The translations under genes and the position numbers were made by a program. This document shows, one piece after another, positions 23,561-37,282 of a DNA stretch of 64,000 nt; within the stretch, counting starts at the first letter, position 1; the number at the start of each line of letters is the position of its first letter. The DNA is from Bromus sterilis (Eukaryota; Streptophyta; Magnoliopsida; Poales; Poaceae). Location of the stretch: assembly GCA_950022295.1 (NCBI GenBank), contig OX465600.1:30371282-30435281 (forward strand), written 5' to 3'. The notes beneath the pieces are model-generated. The model searched no databases and was not told where the DNA came from. It worked only from the letters and a program-made list of their open reading frames with translations.

Positions 23561-23599
23561 CCGCTTGGGTTAGCCTACCCGGGTACCAATCCCCCGACA

Positions 23600-23732
23600 C
23601 CGTAGAATAAGATGAGGGTGACTCAGAACTCAGAACGAAGGGGTAAGGAGTAAAAAGAAGCCTTACGTTGTTCCCTTATATACCCAGAGTAACTATATAA
23701 CTATAGAAGGCTAGACTCAACTTCGGCCAAGG
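23600..23732 (-). other. K2 leader fragment between T1 and the solo LTR
   Basis: 133 bp nearly identical to the K4 leader (52695-52834). The first five bases, CCGTA, are the right target-site copy of T1 and the last five, CAAGG, the left copy of the solo LTR. It holds the TATATAAG motif (23682-23675). The rest of K2 lies beyond T1, outside the window. Confidence 0.85.
23728..23732. repeat. Left target-site duplication of the solo LTR (CAAGG)
   Basis: Repeated exactly at 27824-27828. Confidence 0.93.
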
Positions 23733-26700
23733 TGTCGGGACCCGGGGTTAGTGTATGCAAGTCCAGCTAAGACATAGTCATATGGAGAGCCGAGAACCGT
23801 ACCCACTTGTCTAAGCAGACAAGGCCAAGCACATAACGTTCTCAAAAAGCATCGTACGTGAGGGGCATCCCATCCAGGCCGGATGATCAACTGAGATGGG
23901 TCCTCATCATCCGCACACAAGTCTAATGATATGGGTGATGAACTCCCATATTCAAAGACAAGTCGCCTCAACCATACTATCGACTATCTCATAACTCTTG
24001 CATAGGCTTACTCCAGCCCGATCACTTAGTCGGGGTCTAGGGCGGGCTCGATCATACCACAAAGTGTGCACGAGACAGAGTCTCGAACAATCGCATCGCG
24101 ATGCCCCAAGCTGCGCACATCTAAGGGCCACTTGGTGTATGAAAGACCGCCAGCCAGATCACAACTAAGGTCTCGAAAACCCATACAAAGACATGCATGT
24201 TATAAACATACATGCAACACACATGCCTTGTATGAACAGCAGGTATCATTGCAATTCTCTAGAAAGTATACATTTTTATTGATAACTCTTATAGAGTGCA
24301 CACAAAGATCACAAACATGTCATCCAACAATACAACACAAGCGGAAGCAAAGTATGTCTGAGTACAGACAATTTAACAAATGGCTTAAGAAGCCTTATTT
24401 AAAAAAAAGCTCTCCACGAGGGAACCAGTCGTCTGACTGGGACTAGACTAGCTTGATCTTCAGTCGTCCATCTCGATGAAGAAGCCACCTTCGGGGTCAG
24501 TGGTGTCATCTAAAACATAGATTAAGCCAACGTGAGTACAAAGTCGTATTCAGCAAGACTTGCATAGGAGCTATACTACTCATGCATAGGTATCAAGGTA
24601 AAGGGAGGTGGGGTTTCACTTGCAGAAATGCCAGCTTTGACTTGGCTAGTCCTGAACTACGAGTACCAAACTTGAGGTAAGAAGCGTACACGAGTCCACT
24701 ACTTTCTCCAACCAATTACACCACTATGGTGCCTTCCTCAACTTCCCCACGAGAAAGCACGCCATAGCACTCACACTTATCTTGGTGTGTTTTAGAAGTA
24801 TCCGGTTCAAGTTGTCTAATAATCAAGCTAAGCTTTCCCAGCAGTCCTTAACCCCGGATGCGGCTATTCGAATAGTTTTGTTAACCCTGCAGGGGTGTAC
24901 CGCTACACACACATGATCATCATTTACCGCCTTTGATCTCGACACCATTCAAGGGGTGCCACCGAGGATGCTCACCACAACTGTTACCTTATAGCCGATC
25001 TAGTCCGAGAAAGCCGCCTACTTGGGTTGGCTACCACTATCGTGAACCCGGCCGGTTTACCGAAGTGGACCCAAGTGAGATGTGCGTGGTGCATAAGCTG
25101 GTCTCGGGTGAGCCGTTCTCTCACTTAGCATCCAGGCCACAGACCTACCAGAACTCCGAACTATTGCGACATCTGGACATCGAAAGGGATGAGTTAATGG
25201 GTTGAGAGGGGTCAGTGAGCCCAATGTGTGGTTGTACTCTTCATCTTGGATCACCACACAAGAACTCGGACTTAGGGCGGTGTTCAACGAGACAACCCAC
25301 CGTGTACTCCTACACAACCTCTAATTGTTCACCTTGTATTAGGGTAGATTCACCAACACTTTTCTACCATCATCATCATGATCACTACCATCCCGACTCA
25401 CATAACAGTATCATCATGGTATCATTCTAAGCATGCAATAAGCAGTAACATTTGCAGGGGCCACATGATATCAATCAACTCCTACATTTGCTAGGATTGT
25501 GGTTTGCTTACTACTGTGACAAAATGATAGGTCATGCAAAGGAATGGGTTCATCTATGCGGTAGAATCGCATCATGGTAATCTTCCTAAACAATGCATAA
25601 GCGAGACATGAGAGGGAATTGGGATTTTATCGACATGATCAATGGGGGTTTGCTTGCCTTGCTGACGAGGTTCGGGTTCGGGGTCTTCAACGAAGGGGGC
25701 AGCCTCCTGCTCCGGTTCCACCTCTACTCGACAAACGACAAACAAGGTAGCAAAGTAAATACAATGCACAATCACATGATGGTAGGTTGAAACTTGATGT
25801 ATATGCTTTGATGTGTGAAGCAATTCCATTTAAATGGAGTATATTGCAAATTGAATTGCAAATTCAAACTCCAATTTGAATTCAAACTTGACCAAGTTAC
25901 ATGTGACATTGTTTGATCAATTTGAATCATTTTGAAATGTGTATGATATGCCTCTGAAGTGTGGTTGAAATGTAGCATAATTCCATGGTCCAAGTTGCAA
26001 AATCATTTGAATTAAATTTGAATAAGTTCCAAATAAATCAAATGACATATGCTACTGGTCCCATTTTAAAATTAACTCAAACATAGTTGAAACTTGGATT
26101 TTTGGATAGCTTATTTTCTCCTGATCATTTTTATATATTATTTGTCCAAATTGGAGTTAAGATGAATTTTCTGTGAATTTCAAAAGTTTGGGCTATTTTC
26201 TGGATTTTCTGGAATTTCTTTAATTCATTTCAATTTCTGGAAAAGGTTTACTGCGTCATGCTGATGCAAGCATGACATCAGCAGGGGTCTGACTGGTGGG
26301 GTCCAGTGGTCAGTGACACAGAGCTTAATCCCTCTGTTTAAAATAAACAGAGGGGGTTTAGGGCCTGGGGGCCCCACCTGTCATTGACCTGGGGTCAACT
26401 AACAGGGGGGGTTAGCCCCTAATTAAGTGGACACGTCGGCGGCTGCCGGCGGCTAGCCGCCGGTGGCCACCAGTGCGGTGGCGCTGCACGGGGAGGGTGC
26501 TCCCGGCCACCATATCGCTCGCCGAGACCACCAGAGGGTAGCCCTCAAACTCGCGCTTCACCTAGGCGAGTCGGGCGACCACGGGGGGGGGGCCTAACGT
26601 GACGATGGCGACTTGAACGGCGGCGGTCCGAGGCATGGCTTGGAACGGGATCGAGCTAGGGGGACCTTCATGGCGCTGGGCTAGTCGGGATTGAACCAGA

Positions 26701-27823
26701 AGAGCTCGGTGAAGACGATGGACAGGTTCTCAAGCTCGTTTGCTTCACGGGTGTTCGCTGGCGAGCACACCGGCGGCGAGGAGCCACGGCTCTCATGGCG
26801 GAATGAGCTAGAGGAGGCGAGCGGGGTCGTGGCTTGAGGGGAAATGCTCACCGGGATGCGGGGAGTGCAACGGTGCAGTCTATGGAGGCTGCAAGCGCGC
26901 GACGATGATGAATCGACGATGGTGAGCTTGCGGGTCCGGCGAGGTCGCGATGGCGATTCCGGCGTCTACGCGGGCTCCGGGCTCTATTCCTTTGGCCTGA
27001 TGACGAAGACGAAGACGTCAAGGATCTTGGACAAGGTTGCAAGGGTTGAGGGGCTCGATGGCCGCGTGGAATCACGGTGGTGCTCTGCGGGGTTCTTCGG
27101 GCGTCGACGAACTCTCGCGGGGAGGACGAACCAGAGGGCGAGGAGGGGGAAGTGAGACGTGGGGCGTCTCCTGGCGTGCGTGGCGTCGAGAAGGAGGCAG
27201 GGGCGCGGCTGGGAGGCTGCTACCGCGACGGCTGCGGCATGCCGGGCACGCAGCTGTGTGCTCGTGCCCGGGGAAGACGACAGGGGCGCTCCAGGTGTGT
27301 TGGGCCGGCCAGGTGGGCTGCGGGGGAGCTAGTCGGGCTTCTTTGCCCAGGTAAGCCTCTGGTTTTCTTTTCTAAATTTCTTTTCTGTAATTTGTTTTGT
27401 CTTAGCTAAATAAATAGCTAGGCATTTTATTTAATGCTGAAATTTTTTATATGGCCTCATAATAATATAGACTAGCCACTTATAAAGTTTCAACATTTTT
27501 AAAATTCAAATAATTTGAATCTTAACTCAAATAGGGGTTTTTATTTAATTCCAAGGCACTTTTTGAATATTTGAAAAATCTATGAGCATGGGGTGGGTCC
27601 CACATCACTTGATATGTGATCACACTCATTTATAAGACTTTTCAAAAATCTAACATGAATTTTTGGAGAAATTTTTTATCTGGCCTTTTGAATTAATTCG
27701 TCTGGGGGGTTTCCTTCTCCCATTTTGCTTTTGATTTGGATTTCAAGGATTTCTGTTGAAATTTTGACATGATGCAAGAGTACTAGCTAACCCTAGCACA
27801 TTACCTAACAGAGGGTTCTGACA
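23733..27823 (-). mobile_element. Solo LTR (type B), 4091 bp
   Basis: A complete LTR, TGTCGGGACC to GGTTCTGACA, flanked by CAAGG on both sides and with no polypurine tract, primer site or coding sequence attached. It is what remains after recombination between the two LTRs of a full element. It has a GC-rich island at about 26255-27355. Orientation is inferred from its similarity to the K2 and K4 LTRs. Confidence 0.93.
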
Positions 27824-27828
27824 CAAGG
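27824..27828. repeat. Right target-site duplication of the solo LTR (CAAGG)
   Basis: Matches 23728-23732. The K2 leader resumes directly after it. Confidence 0.93.
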
Positions 27829-27867
27829 CTACTAGTCCTACAGTCAGTCCTGCTCTGATACCAAGTC
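27829..27867 (-). other. K2 leader end with primer binding site
   Basis: It contains TGGTATCAGAGC on the minus strand (27863-27852), the initiator tRNA-Met type site, 4 bp from the K2 LTR. Confidence 0.9.
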
Positions 27868-30800
27868 TGTCGGGACCCGGGGTTAGCGTATGCAAGTCCC
27901 GCTACGACATAGTCATATGGAGAGCCAGGAACCGTACCCACTTGTCTAAGAAGACAAGGCCAAGCACAGAACGTTCTCGGAAAGCATCGTACGTGAGGGG
28001 CATCCCATCCAGGCCGGATGATCAACTGAGATGGGTCCTCATCGTCCGCACACAAGTCTAATGATATGGGTGATGAACTCCCATATACACAGACAAGTCG
28101 CCTCAACCATACTATCGACTATCTCATAACTCTTACATAGACTTACTCCAGCCTGATCACTTAGTCGGGGTCTAGGGCGGGCTCAATCATACCACAAAGT
28201 GCGCACGAGACGGAGTCTCGAGCAATCGCATCACGATGCCCCAAGCTGCGCACATCTAAGGGCCACTTGGTGTATGAAAGACCGCCAGCCAGATCACAAC
28301 TAAGGTCTCGAAAACCCATACAAAGACATGCATGTTATAAACATACATGCAGCATACATGCCTTGTATGAATAGTAGGTATCATTGCAATTCTATACAAA
28401 GTATACATTTTATTGATAACTCTTACAGAGTGCACACAGAGATCACAAGTATGTGATCCAACATTACAACACAAGCGGAAGCAAAGTATGTCTGAGTACA
28501 GACAAGTTTAACAAATGGCTTAAGAAGCCTTATTTAAACACAAGCCCTCCACGAGGGAACCAGTCGTCTGACTGGGACTAGACTAGCTTGATCTTCAGTC
28601 GTCGAGCTCGATGAAGAAGCCACCTTCGGGGTCAGTGGTTTCATCTAAAACATAGATTAAGCTAACGTGAGTACAAAGTCGTACTCAGCAAGACTTACAT
28701 GGAGCTATACTGCTCATGCACATGTATCAAGGTAAAGGGGAGGTGGGGTTTCACTTGCAGAAGTGCCATCTTTGACTTGGCTAGTCCTAAACTACGAGTA
28801 CCAGACTTGAGGTAAGAAGCGTACACGAGTCCACTACTTTCACCAACCGATTACACCACTATGGTGCCTTCCTCGACTTCCCCACGAGAAAGCAGGCTAT
28901 AGTACTCACACTTATCTTGGTGTGTTTTAGAAGTATCCAGTTCAAGTTGTCTAATAATCAAGCTAAGCTTTCCAAGCAGTCCTTAACTGCGGACGCGTCT
29001 ATTCGAATAGTTTTGTTAACCCTGCAGGGATGTACCGCTACACACACATGATCATCATTTACCGCCTTTGATCTCGACACCATTCAAGGGGTGCCAGCGA
29101 GAATGCTCACCACAACTGTTACCTCATAGCCTATCTAGTCCGAGAAAGCCGCCTACCTGGGTTGGCTACCACTATCGTGAACCCGGCCGGTTTACCGAAG
29201 TGGACCCAGGTGATGTGTGCGGGGGTGCATAAGACGGTCTCGGATGAGCCGTTCTCTCACTTAGCAGCCAGGCCACAAACCTACCAGAACTCCGAACTAT
29301 TGCGACATCTGGACATCGAAAGGGATGAGTTAATAGGTTGAGAGGGGTCAGTGAGCCCAATGTGTGGTTGTACTCTTCATCTTGGATCACCACACAAGAA
29401 CTCGGACTTAGGGCGGTGTTCAACGAGACAACCCACCGTGTACTCCTACACAACCTCTCATCGTTCACCTTGTATTAGGGTAGATTCACCAACACTTTTC
29501 CACCAACATCATCATGATCACTACCATCCCGACTCACATAACAGTAACATCATTGTATCACTGTAAGCATGCAATAAGCAGTAACAATTGCTAGGGCCAC
29601 ATGATATCAATCAACTCCTACATTTGCTAGGATTGTGGTTTGCTTACTACTGTGACAAAATGATAGGTCATGCGAAGGAATGGGTTCATCTAGGCGGTAG
29701 AAACGCATCATGGTAATCATCCTAAACAATGCATAAGCGAGACATGAGAGGGAAGTGGGATTTTATCGACATGGTCAATGGGGGTTTGCTTGCCTTGCTA
29801 ACGAGGTTCGGGTTCGGGGTCTTCAACGAAGGGGGCAGCCTCCTGTTCCGGTTCCACCTCTACTCGACAAACAACAAACAAGGTAGCAAAGTAAATACAA
29901 TGCACAAACACATGATTGAAGGTTGAAACTTGATGTATATGCTTCTGATGTGTTTGGGCAATTTCATGTAAATGGAGTATATTGCAAATTGAATTGCAAA
30001 TTCAAACTCCAATTTGAATTCAATTTAGTCAAGTTTCATATGACATTGTTTGATCAAGTTAAACCATTTTGAAATGTGTATGATATGCCTGTGATGTGTA
30101 GTTGAAATGTAGTATGTTGCCATGGTCCAAGTTGCAAAAGCATTTGAATTTAATTTTAATAAATTCCATTTAAATCAAATGACAAATGCTACTGGTCCCA
30201 ATTTAAATTCAACTCAAACATGGTTGAAAGTTGGATATTTGGATAGCTTATTATCTCCTGATCATTTTTCATATATTATTTGTTAAATTTGGAGTTGATA
30301 TGAATTTTCTATGAATTTCCAAAGTTTCAGCCTTTTTCTGGAATTTTTGTAATTTCTCTGATTTCTTTTTATTCTAGAAAATCTTTTATTGCGTCATGCT
30401 TGCGCAAGGGTGACTTCAGGGGGGGTTTGACCTGTGGGGCCGGGGTGTCAGTCACTGGGTTAATTAACCCGGTTAGTTTAAACTAACCGGGGGGGATTAA
30501 GGGCCTTGGGCCCACTGTCAGTGGCTGTTAGGGGGGATTAGCACGAGGGTTAAAGCCTAACCCAGCGGCGGCTTGACGCCGGTGGCCTGGCCACGGCGGC
30601 GCACACGGGGATGGTGCTCCCGGCCACCAAATCGTACGCCGAGACCACCAGGAGGTAGCGCAGGCGCGCGCGCGTCACCTACTGCAAGCAGGCGACCACG
30701 GGGAGGTCCGGGGAGACGGCGACGAGCTTCCCGGCGGCGGTCCGAGGCACGACGACGACGTGAGTGGTGCTAGGGTGCACGGTTCAACGCGCGGAGTAGC

Positions 30801-31939
30801 TTGCTCGACTTTCGGGGACTCCGGGAGTACCACGATAACGTTGGTGAGGACGAAGGCGCACGGGAGCGAGCGTATGGTCAACTGCGGCGGCAACCTTGCC
30901 CGGCTCCCATGGCGGATCGAGCTAGAGGGCGAGAGGGGGCTAGCTAGTTGAGGGGAAAAGGGCTGCTGCGCACCCTGAGTGCGACGACGAGGCCGGGGAG
31001 GGCAGAGGAGCGCCGGTGGCGATGGAATTAACGATGGCGCGCGTCGGCTCTGACAAGATGGCGACAACGATTGCGGCGGCTACAGTGGCTCCGAGCCCGA
31101 TTACTTCTGCACGACGACGAAGACGAGCACGACGCGCGTCCTGGACATCTTGTGGCAGCTCGATGAGGCCGATGGCCACGCGGGTGCGGCGGCGCGTCCT
31201 GGCGCAAGCTTCGGGCGTCTCCGATTTCGGCGAGAGAGAGGGAGGAGCTTGCTCTGGAGAGGGGGAAGTGGACGAGACGGAAACGGGAGTCTCCGTGGCG
31301 CGTGTAGAAGGCCAGGGACGGGCTAGGCAGGCAGGCAGCTGCCGCCGGCGCAGGCATGCGCTCCAGCGAGCTGCTTGCCGCGCCGGGGGAAGACGACAAG
31401 GGGCTAGCAGGCTTGGGCTGCGGTACAGGTAAGTTGGGCCTGGGGCCCAAGGTGAGTGGGCCACTTTGCCTTTTCCTCTTTCTTTCTGTTTTTCTTCTGT
31501 ATTTTTGTTTTGGCTAGCAAAAATAAATACCTAGCCATTTTCAAAAATGCTGAAACTTTTTATATGGCCTCATAATAATATAGACTAGCCACTTATAAAG
31601 TTTGGCACTTTTTAAAATCCAAATAATTTGAATCTTAACTCAAATAGGGGTTTTTGATTAATTCCAAGGCACTATTTGAATATTTAAAAAATCCATGAGC
31701 ATGGGGTGGGTCCCACATCACTTGATATGTGATCACACTCATTTATAAGACTTTTCAAAAACAACATGAATTTTTGGAGAAGATTTATTTCTGGCCTTTT
31801 GAAATAATTCATCTGGGGGGGGGGGGTTCCTTCTCCCATTTTGCTTTTGAATTTGTATTCAAAGATTTCTTTTGAAAATTTTAACTTGATGCAAGAGACT
31901 TGCTAACCCTAGCACATTACCTAACAGAGGGTTGTGACA
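27868..31939 (-). repeat. K2 5' LTR (type B), 4072 bp
   Basis: It starts TGTCGGGACC next to a primer binding site and ends GGTTGTGACA (one base changed from TTCTGACA). GC-rich island about 30390-31450. The K2 coding region and 3' LTR are out of the window, so its target-site duplication (right copy would be ACCTT, 31940-31944) cannot be checked. Confidence 0.9.
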
Positions 31940-33523
31940 ACCTTGGTCCAATGTGAATTTTTCAAAGCTGTGTGATACATCATAGGACTTGATCATTTTA
32001 TCTCTTGAACACATTTCAGAGTTTCATCATTCCGTTTCATCACATGTAGGAATTTCCGGTTTGGTCACAGAGTTTATCTCAAGAACGAGTTTCTGAGTTT
32101 TATTCTGTAGAACCAAATGATTCAATGTAATCATTATCAAGCTATTAGTACTCCCACTTAATTGTCTCAAGAGAGCAATTTTCTCAGGAAAAAATCTCAT
32201 GTCCCGTGATAAACATTTTCCCGGGTATAGTAGTGGAAGTGTTGTTCGTAACATGATATTTCTACAATACTTATATTCGGGATCGAGTATATTCTAAATA
32301 CATCTCCGAAATTATGAAACAAAAATTGGTGTTCTTATCCATGCCGTATCCTTATAGGGCATTGTTTCAACAAACATACGACGACGCTCTACTCAGTTCG
32401 TAAGTGGTTTCTCAAAAGCGTTAAGCAGTATAGTAAATGGGAGTGTGGTTTAAGTTCATCACCGACCTCACCATGTCATGCTGGAATTCATGGTAGAAAT
32501 TTTTTTTAATTCTAATATGTCATATAGGGCTTGGTTATGCGTCAAGATACTCCGTAGCTATACGGGGTTTCAGGTGACGCTAGTTTATGAACTGACTTCA
32601 TACACTCGATGATGTTTGCTAAATTCTATAACTCATTTATTTTACGATCAGATCGTCAGATATTTGATCTATGTGTGATGATGATCCTCTTTGTGTTGAA
32701 ACAGTTTTGAGCATATTCAAACTTTTAGACTTTATGTCTTGTCTAAATATCAGTATATCTATACAAGTCATCTTCACAAAGTTTTATGTAAAGTACTATT
32801 TATTGGATCTTCACACATCTATATGTGTTATTACCAATAGTTTACTCAACACTTGAACAATTCATTTAATAATGATTTTGTCTATTAGAAAAACATTGCA
32901 TGTGTCAAATGACTCAAAGTCAAGAGATTGAATGACTTCATCGATATGAAGCTTCCGCATGCGCTTTGTTCTAATGCGACTAAGTCATTTATGCTATTAC
33001 AATAATGGCATTATCATCACATAACTTAATTTATTTAGCAATCAATAAAATAGACATAACATCAAGATTTTAACTTGAATAATTCACCACGAAGGGTGAC
33101 ATTCAGAGAGTAACAATTTTCGAACAACCATTATTCAAAACATGGATAGCACATCCACCGTGTATACAGCATAATACAATATTAATGTTTTACACAATCT
33201 CTGAATCAAATAACATTTATTAAACTATAATATAAATCTTGATAGACGAACGCTGACGGCCTTGGGTGACTTGGGCACCACTTCCGACGCGGACTTGCAC
33301 TTCATTCACTCTTCTCCTTCGAATTCTGATAATTCACTATATCGAGTTGCAAAACAAGTGCAATCGATATGGTATAAAATATACCTATGAAGGTGAAATA
33401 ATGAAATTGTCTATTAACTTCGTATAACTTATTTATACATATGGTGACCAGACCACTTTTTAGATCTCCCAGATACTTCTTGCAATTCCTTTTCCAGTGC
33501 CCCTAGTTCTTGCAGTAGTGACA
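31940..33523 (-). mobile_element. C1: degraded Ty1/copia remnant, left part
   Basis: AT-rich sequence, unlike the gypsy elements. Two minus-strand traces tie it to a copia element: the zinc-knuckle end of gag at its right edge, continuing the gag at 62193-62932, and a weak pol-like stretch (32254-32027). Between these I see only scattered stops. The spacing is too short for intact protease and integrase, so internal deletion is likely. Confidence 0.55.
32027..32254 (-). pseudogene. C1 pol fragment, possibly integrase C-terminal region
   Basis: A 75-codon open stretch contains SRDMRFFPEKI. This resembles the F(V/I)SRDVxFxE segment that follows the integrase core in plant copia polyproteins. 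The similarity is by eye only, and the surrounding frame is broken on both sides. It could be coincidence in AT-rich DNA. Confidence 0.35.
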
Positions 33524-33528
33524 CTCAG
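33440..33528 (-). pseudogene. C1 gag C-terminus: CCHC zinc knuckle with a stop
   Basis: In the frame that continues gag from 62193, the minus strand encodes CHYCKN, a TAG stop, then GHWKRNCKKYL. The C, C, H and C residues have the CX2CX4HX4C spacing of the copia nucleocapsid knuckle if the stop counts as one residue. K3 cut this gag just before the first cysteine. Confidence 0.8.
33524..33528. repeat. Left target-site duplication of K3 (CTCAG)
   Basis: Repeated exactly at 62188-62192, 28.7 kb away. Joining the flanks restores a continuous copia gag frame. Confidence 0.95.
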
Positions 33529-36500
33529 TGTCGGGACCCGGGGTTAGCGTATGTAATTCCAGTCACGATGCAATCACATGGAGAGCCGAGAACCGTACCC
33601 ACTTGTCTAAGCAGACAAGGCCAAGCACAGAACGTTCTCGGTAAGCACAGAACATGAGGGGCATCCCGTCCAGGCCGGATGATCAACTAAGATGGGTCCT
33701 CATCGTCCGCTCACAAGTCTAAATGCTTATGGGTGGTGAATCCCATACTCATAGACAAGTCGCCTCAATCATGTTATCAATTGAGTCCCAACTCTTACAT
33801 AGACTTACACCAGCCCGATCACTTAGTCGGGGTCTAGGGAGGGCTCGATCATACAACAAAGTGTGCACGTGGCAGAGCCACGAGCAATCGCATCGTGATG
33901 CCCCAAGCTGCGCACATCTAAGGGCCACTTGGTGTATAAAAGACCGCCAACCAGATCACAACTAAGGTCTCGAAAACCCATACTAAGACATGCATGTTAT
34001 AAACATACACGCATCACACATGCCTAGTATGAACAACAAGTATCATCACATAACTCTACAAAGTGTAACTTTATTGACTTACACATAGAACATACAAAGA
34101 TCACATGTCTGTGATCATCATTACATCATACAACGGAAGCAAATTAGGTCTGAGTACAGACAAGTTTAACAAATGGCTTAGAGAAGCCTTGTAAACATAC
34201 ATGCCCTTCCACGAGGGACCAGACTGCTGTCTAGGACTATACTACCAAGGTCAACGTCGAGCTTCAGGTCGGTGACTCCATCGGGATCCGGTTCTTATCT
34301 AAAACATAGAATAAGAAAACGTGAGTACAAAGTCGTACTCAGCAAGACTTATATCAGAACTACACTACTCATGCTCAAGTATCAAGGTAAAGGAGGTGGG
34401 GTTCAACATGCAGAAGTGCCAGCTTTGACTTGGCTAATCCTGAACTACGAGTACCAGACTTGAGGTAAGAAGCGTACATGAGTCCACTACCAAGTCTCCA
34501 ACCAAATACACCACTATGGATACTTCCTCGACTTCCCCATGAGGAGCACACCATAGCACTCACGCTTATCTTGCGAGTTTTATAAGTATCCATTCAAGTT
34601 GTCTATGATCAAGTAGAGGTTTCCAAGTAGTCCATAACCGCGGACACGGCTATTCGAATAGTTCATTAACCCTGCAGGGGTGTACATCTTCACACGCGTG
34701 TCATCACTTATCGCCTCGTTCTTGTCACCCTTCAAGCGGATGTCGGACGTGGATGAAACCAAGGCACTACCCTCACATCACCTTCTCTAATCCAGGAGTC
34801 GACTACCTGAGTTTGTCACCGCTCGAGAGTCCGGCCGGTTCGACGAAACGGACTCAGATAATGTAAGGGACCGAGACGCCACCTTTGACAGATGGTTTCA
34901 CTGCCTCACAGGTCCACCCACATATCTATGCATAAATCAAATGGAAAGCCCGAATCTAGTGTCACTCCTGGACCGGATCGGGTACGTAAAGAGGCCAAAC
35001 GGGGCTCCCATAAACCATACATGTGGTCATACTCTTTGTCTTGGATCACAAAACAGGAACTCGGGGCCTAGGGCAGTGTTCAACGAGACAACCCACTGTG
35101 TACTCCTACACAGCCTCTCATCGTTCACCTTTGTTTAGGGTGGATTCACCAACACGTTTATCATCAACATCACTGTGTTCATTCCATCCCGACTCACAAT
35201 CATAACATCCTCATTGTATCACTAAGCAGCAAAAAGAAGTAACAATTGCAGGGGCCACATGCTCATCATACAACTCCTAAATCTGCTAGGATTGTGGTTT
35301 GCTTAATACTGTGGAAAAATGATAGGTCATGCATCGGAATGGGTTCAACTATGCGAAAGAACGTGTCTCTGTGATCTCTTAAACATGCATAAGCGAGACT
35401 GAGAGGGAATTGGGATTTTATAGATATGATCAAAGGGGTTTTGCTTGCCTTGCTGACGATACACGGTTCTTAACGGTGGTCTTCTTCTTCGGGGGTGATC
35501 ACCGTCTCGGAACGTTTGTCATCGGAGGCAATCATCAACAAGGGGGGGGGGCAACTTCGAAAGTAAAAATGCACGTACACATGATAAGGTTGTCCATGAT
35601 GTGAATGGTACTGGTTTGTAGCATATTCAATTTAATTGAAGTATATTGCATTTGAAATGCAAATTCAAACTTCAAATTTGAATTCAAATTAAGCCATATG
35701 CACATTTGCTACTGTTGCCCCATTTTAAAATGGTCAAACATAAAAACAAGTTGCATATTCTTAATCCTTGTATTTTTCTGATAATGTTTCATATATTATA
35801 TGTTTAATTTGGAGTTAATATGAATTTTCTATGATTTTTGGAAGTTTATACTATTTTCTGGAATTTCTGAATTCTTTTAGAACATAATTTGAATTACTGC
35901 GTCATGCTGACATCAGCATGACGTGGGGGGGTGTCTGACCAGTGGGGTCGGCCTGTCAGTGACACAGTTTTTTAAAACTCTGTTTATTTAAATTGTTGAT
36001 TAATTAGAGGGGGCTGGCCCCACCTGTCAGTGGCTTAGGCCAAACTAAACAGGGGGTTAGCCCCCTAATTACGGGCCACGTCGGAGAGGAGGCCGCCGGT
36101 GACCTCAAACCACGGCGGTGCCCACTGGAGAGGGGCTCACCGGGCACTGGAGGCCATGGGAGGGGCACCGAAACGTGCCCCGTGCATGTCTCGGGGGTGT
36201 ACCGGGGCAGCCAAGGGATGGCCGGGAGCTCACCGTGGAGCAACGAGCGCGGCGGCCGGAGCTCGGCTCCAAGGGGTAATCGGCTACGGGGAGCAGGACG
36301 AGGCGTGGATAGGAGCAAACTACGCGCGAGCTCACCAGAAAACCGTTGGTGGAGGCGCCGGAGTCGAAGGAGCTTCGTTGGGGACGAATTCGCCGGAGAG
36401 ATGCCTCGGCGGCCGGCGGCAAATCGGCGACGCGTGCGTCGTCTACTGGGCTTTCCGGCCCGATTCCAGTAGCAGGGTGACGAAGCCGAGGACGCTGAGC

Positions 36501-37282
36501 ACGGTGGACAAGATGGCCGGGGCTAACTCTCGCGATGGCCGCGAGTTTCCACGACGGCGAACTCCGGCGGTTCTCGGTTTCTTGCGGGAACGCACGGGAG
36601 AGAGGGTTAGAGGGAGTAGGGAGAGGGGAAAGGCCGTGGGGGCGCTCTGGCTGCTGCGTGGCGTGCGGAGGGAGGCAGGGGAAGGCCTAGAAGGCCTGCT
36701 CGTCGAGGTGGCCTCGCCGTTGCCTCCCTGCCCTCCACCGAGCTTCTTCGGGGGGAGGGGAGGTAGACGACACGCCTCGGTTGGGCTGGGCCGAGGCCAG
36801 AGGAGGAGTGGGCTTCGCCCATGGGCGTGAGGTAAGCCTCTCCTTTCTTTTTATTTTTATTTTTCTGTAATAGGTTGGCCCCACTAATTAAATTAGCTAG
36901 GCATTTTTAATAAATGTCCAAATAATTTTATGAATCCTAGGTGACCAGTAGTTAGTCACATATAGAATTTGGACATTTTTGAAATTCAATATATTTGAAT
37001 TTCAATTCAAATAAGGGTCAAATTTAATTTCCAGAGCACATTTTAAATTTTAGAAAATTCGTTGGGCATGGGAAATTACCCAAACCACTTTTAAATTGAT
37101 CAGCATCATTTATAGGAATTTTCCAAATATTCAAATGATTTTTGGAAAAAGATTTTTATCTGGCCATTTGAATTAATTTCTCAGGGCTTTCTGCTTCCCC
37201 ATTTTTGAATTTATTTTGAATTTTTGCATGATACAAAGGGCACAAACAAACCCTAGCACTTACCCTAGTTGGGGTTCTGACA
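33529..37282 (-). repeat. K3 3' LTR (type A), 3754 bp
   Basis: TGTCGGGACC...GGTTCTGACA, about 190 bp shorter than the K1 LTRs. GC-rich island at about 35890-36835. Confidence 0.93.

Larger units (their letters stand above)
1..23599 (-). mobile_element. T1: Ty3/gypsy Tat-lineage element, interrupted by K1, 3' LTR outside window
   Basis: Read on the minus strand the order is 5' LTR (23599-22610), primer binding site, gag, protease with DGGS, RT with YVDD, degenerate RNase H, archaeal-type RNase H, integrase, then an antisense gene. That order and the second RNase H are marks of the Tat group. K1 splits it at 3108-15917. The right flank CCGTA (23600-23604) is the expected target-site copy; the left copy is out of view. 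The coding region carries in-frame stops and two frameshifts, so this copy cannot make complete proteins. Confidence 0.9.
22610..23599 (-). repeat. T1 5' LTR, 990 bp
   Basis: Plus-strand termini TGTCGTCG...CCCCCGACA. The inner edge abuts the primer binding site, and the outer edge abuts K2 leader sequence, which resumes cleanly with CCGTAGAATAAG as in the K4 leader. Confidence 0.88.

Noticed and set aside
25215..25430. Small conserved frames in type B LTRs (also 29351, 44337, 54357)
   Set aside because: Recurrence follows from repeat identity; too short, and without start context or coding signature.
26844..27409. Plus-strand open frames in the solo LTR island
   Set aside because: Low-complexity Arg/Gly-rich translations with no shared frame in the other type B LTRs.
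31945..33300. Host gene in the AT-rich interval
   Set aside because: No frame longer than about 75 codons, no splice-linked exons, and continuity with copia gag on its right side.
36099..36830. 243-codon plus-strand frame in a K3 LTR
   Set aside because: The homologous LTR (58848-59585) breaks it with a stop and a different frame; it is more likely an effect of GC content than a gene.
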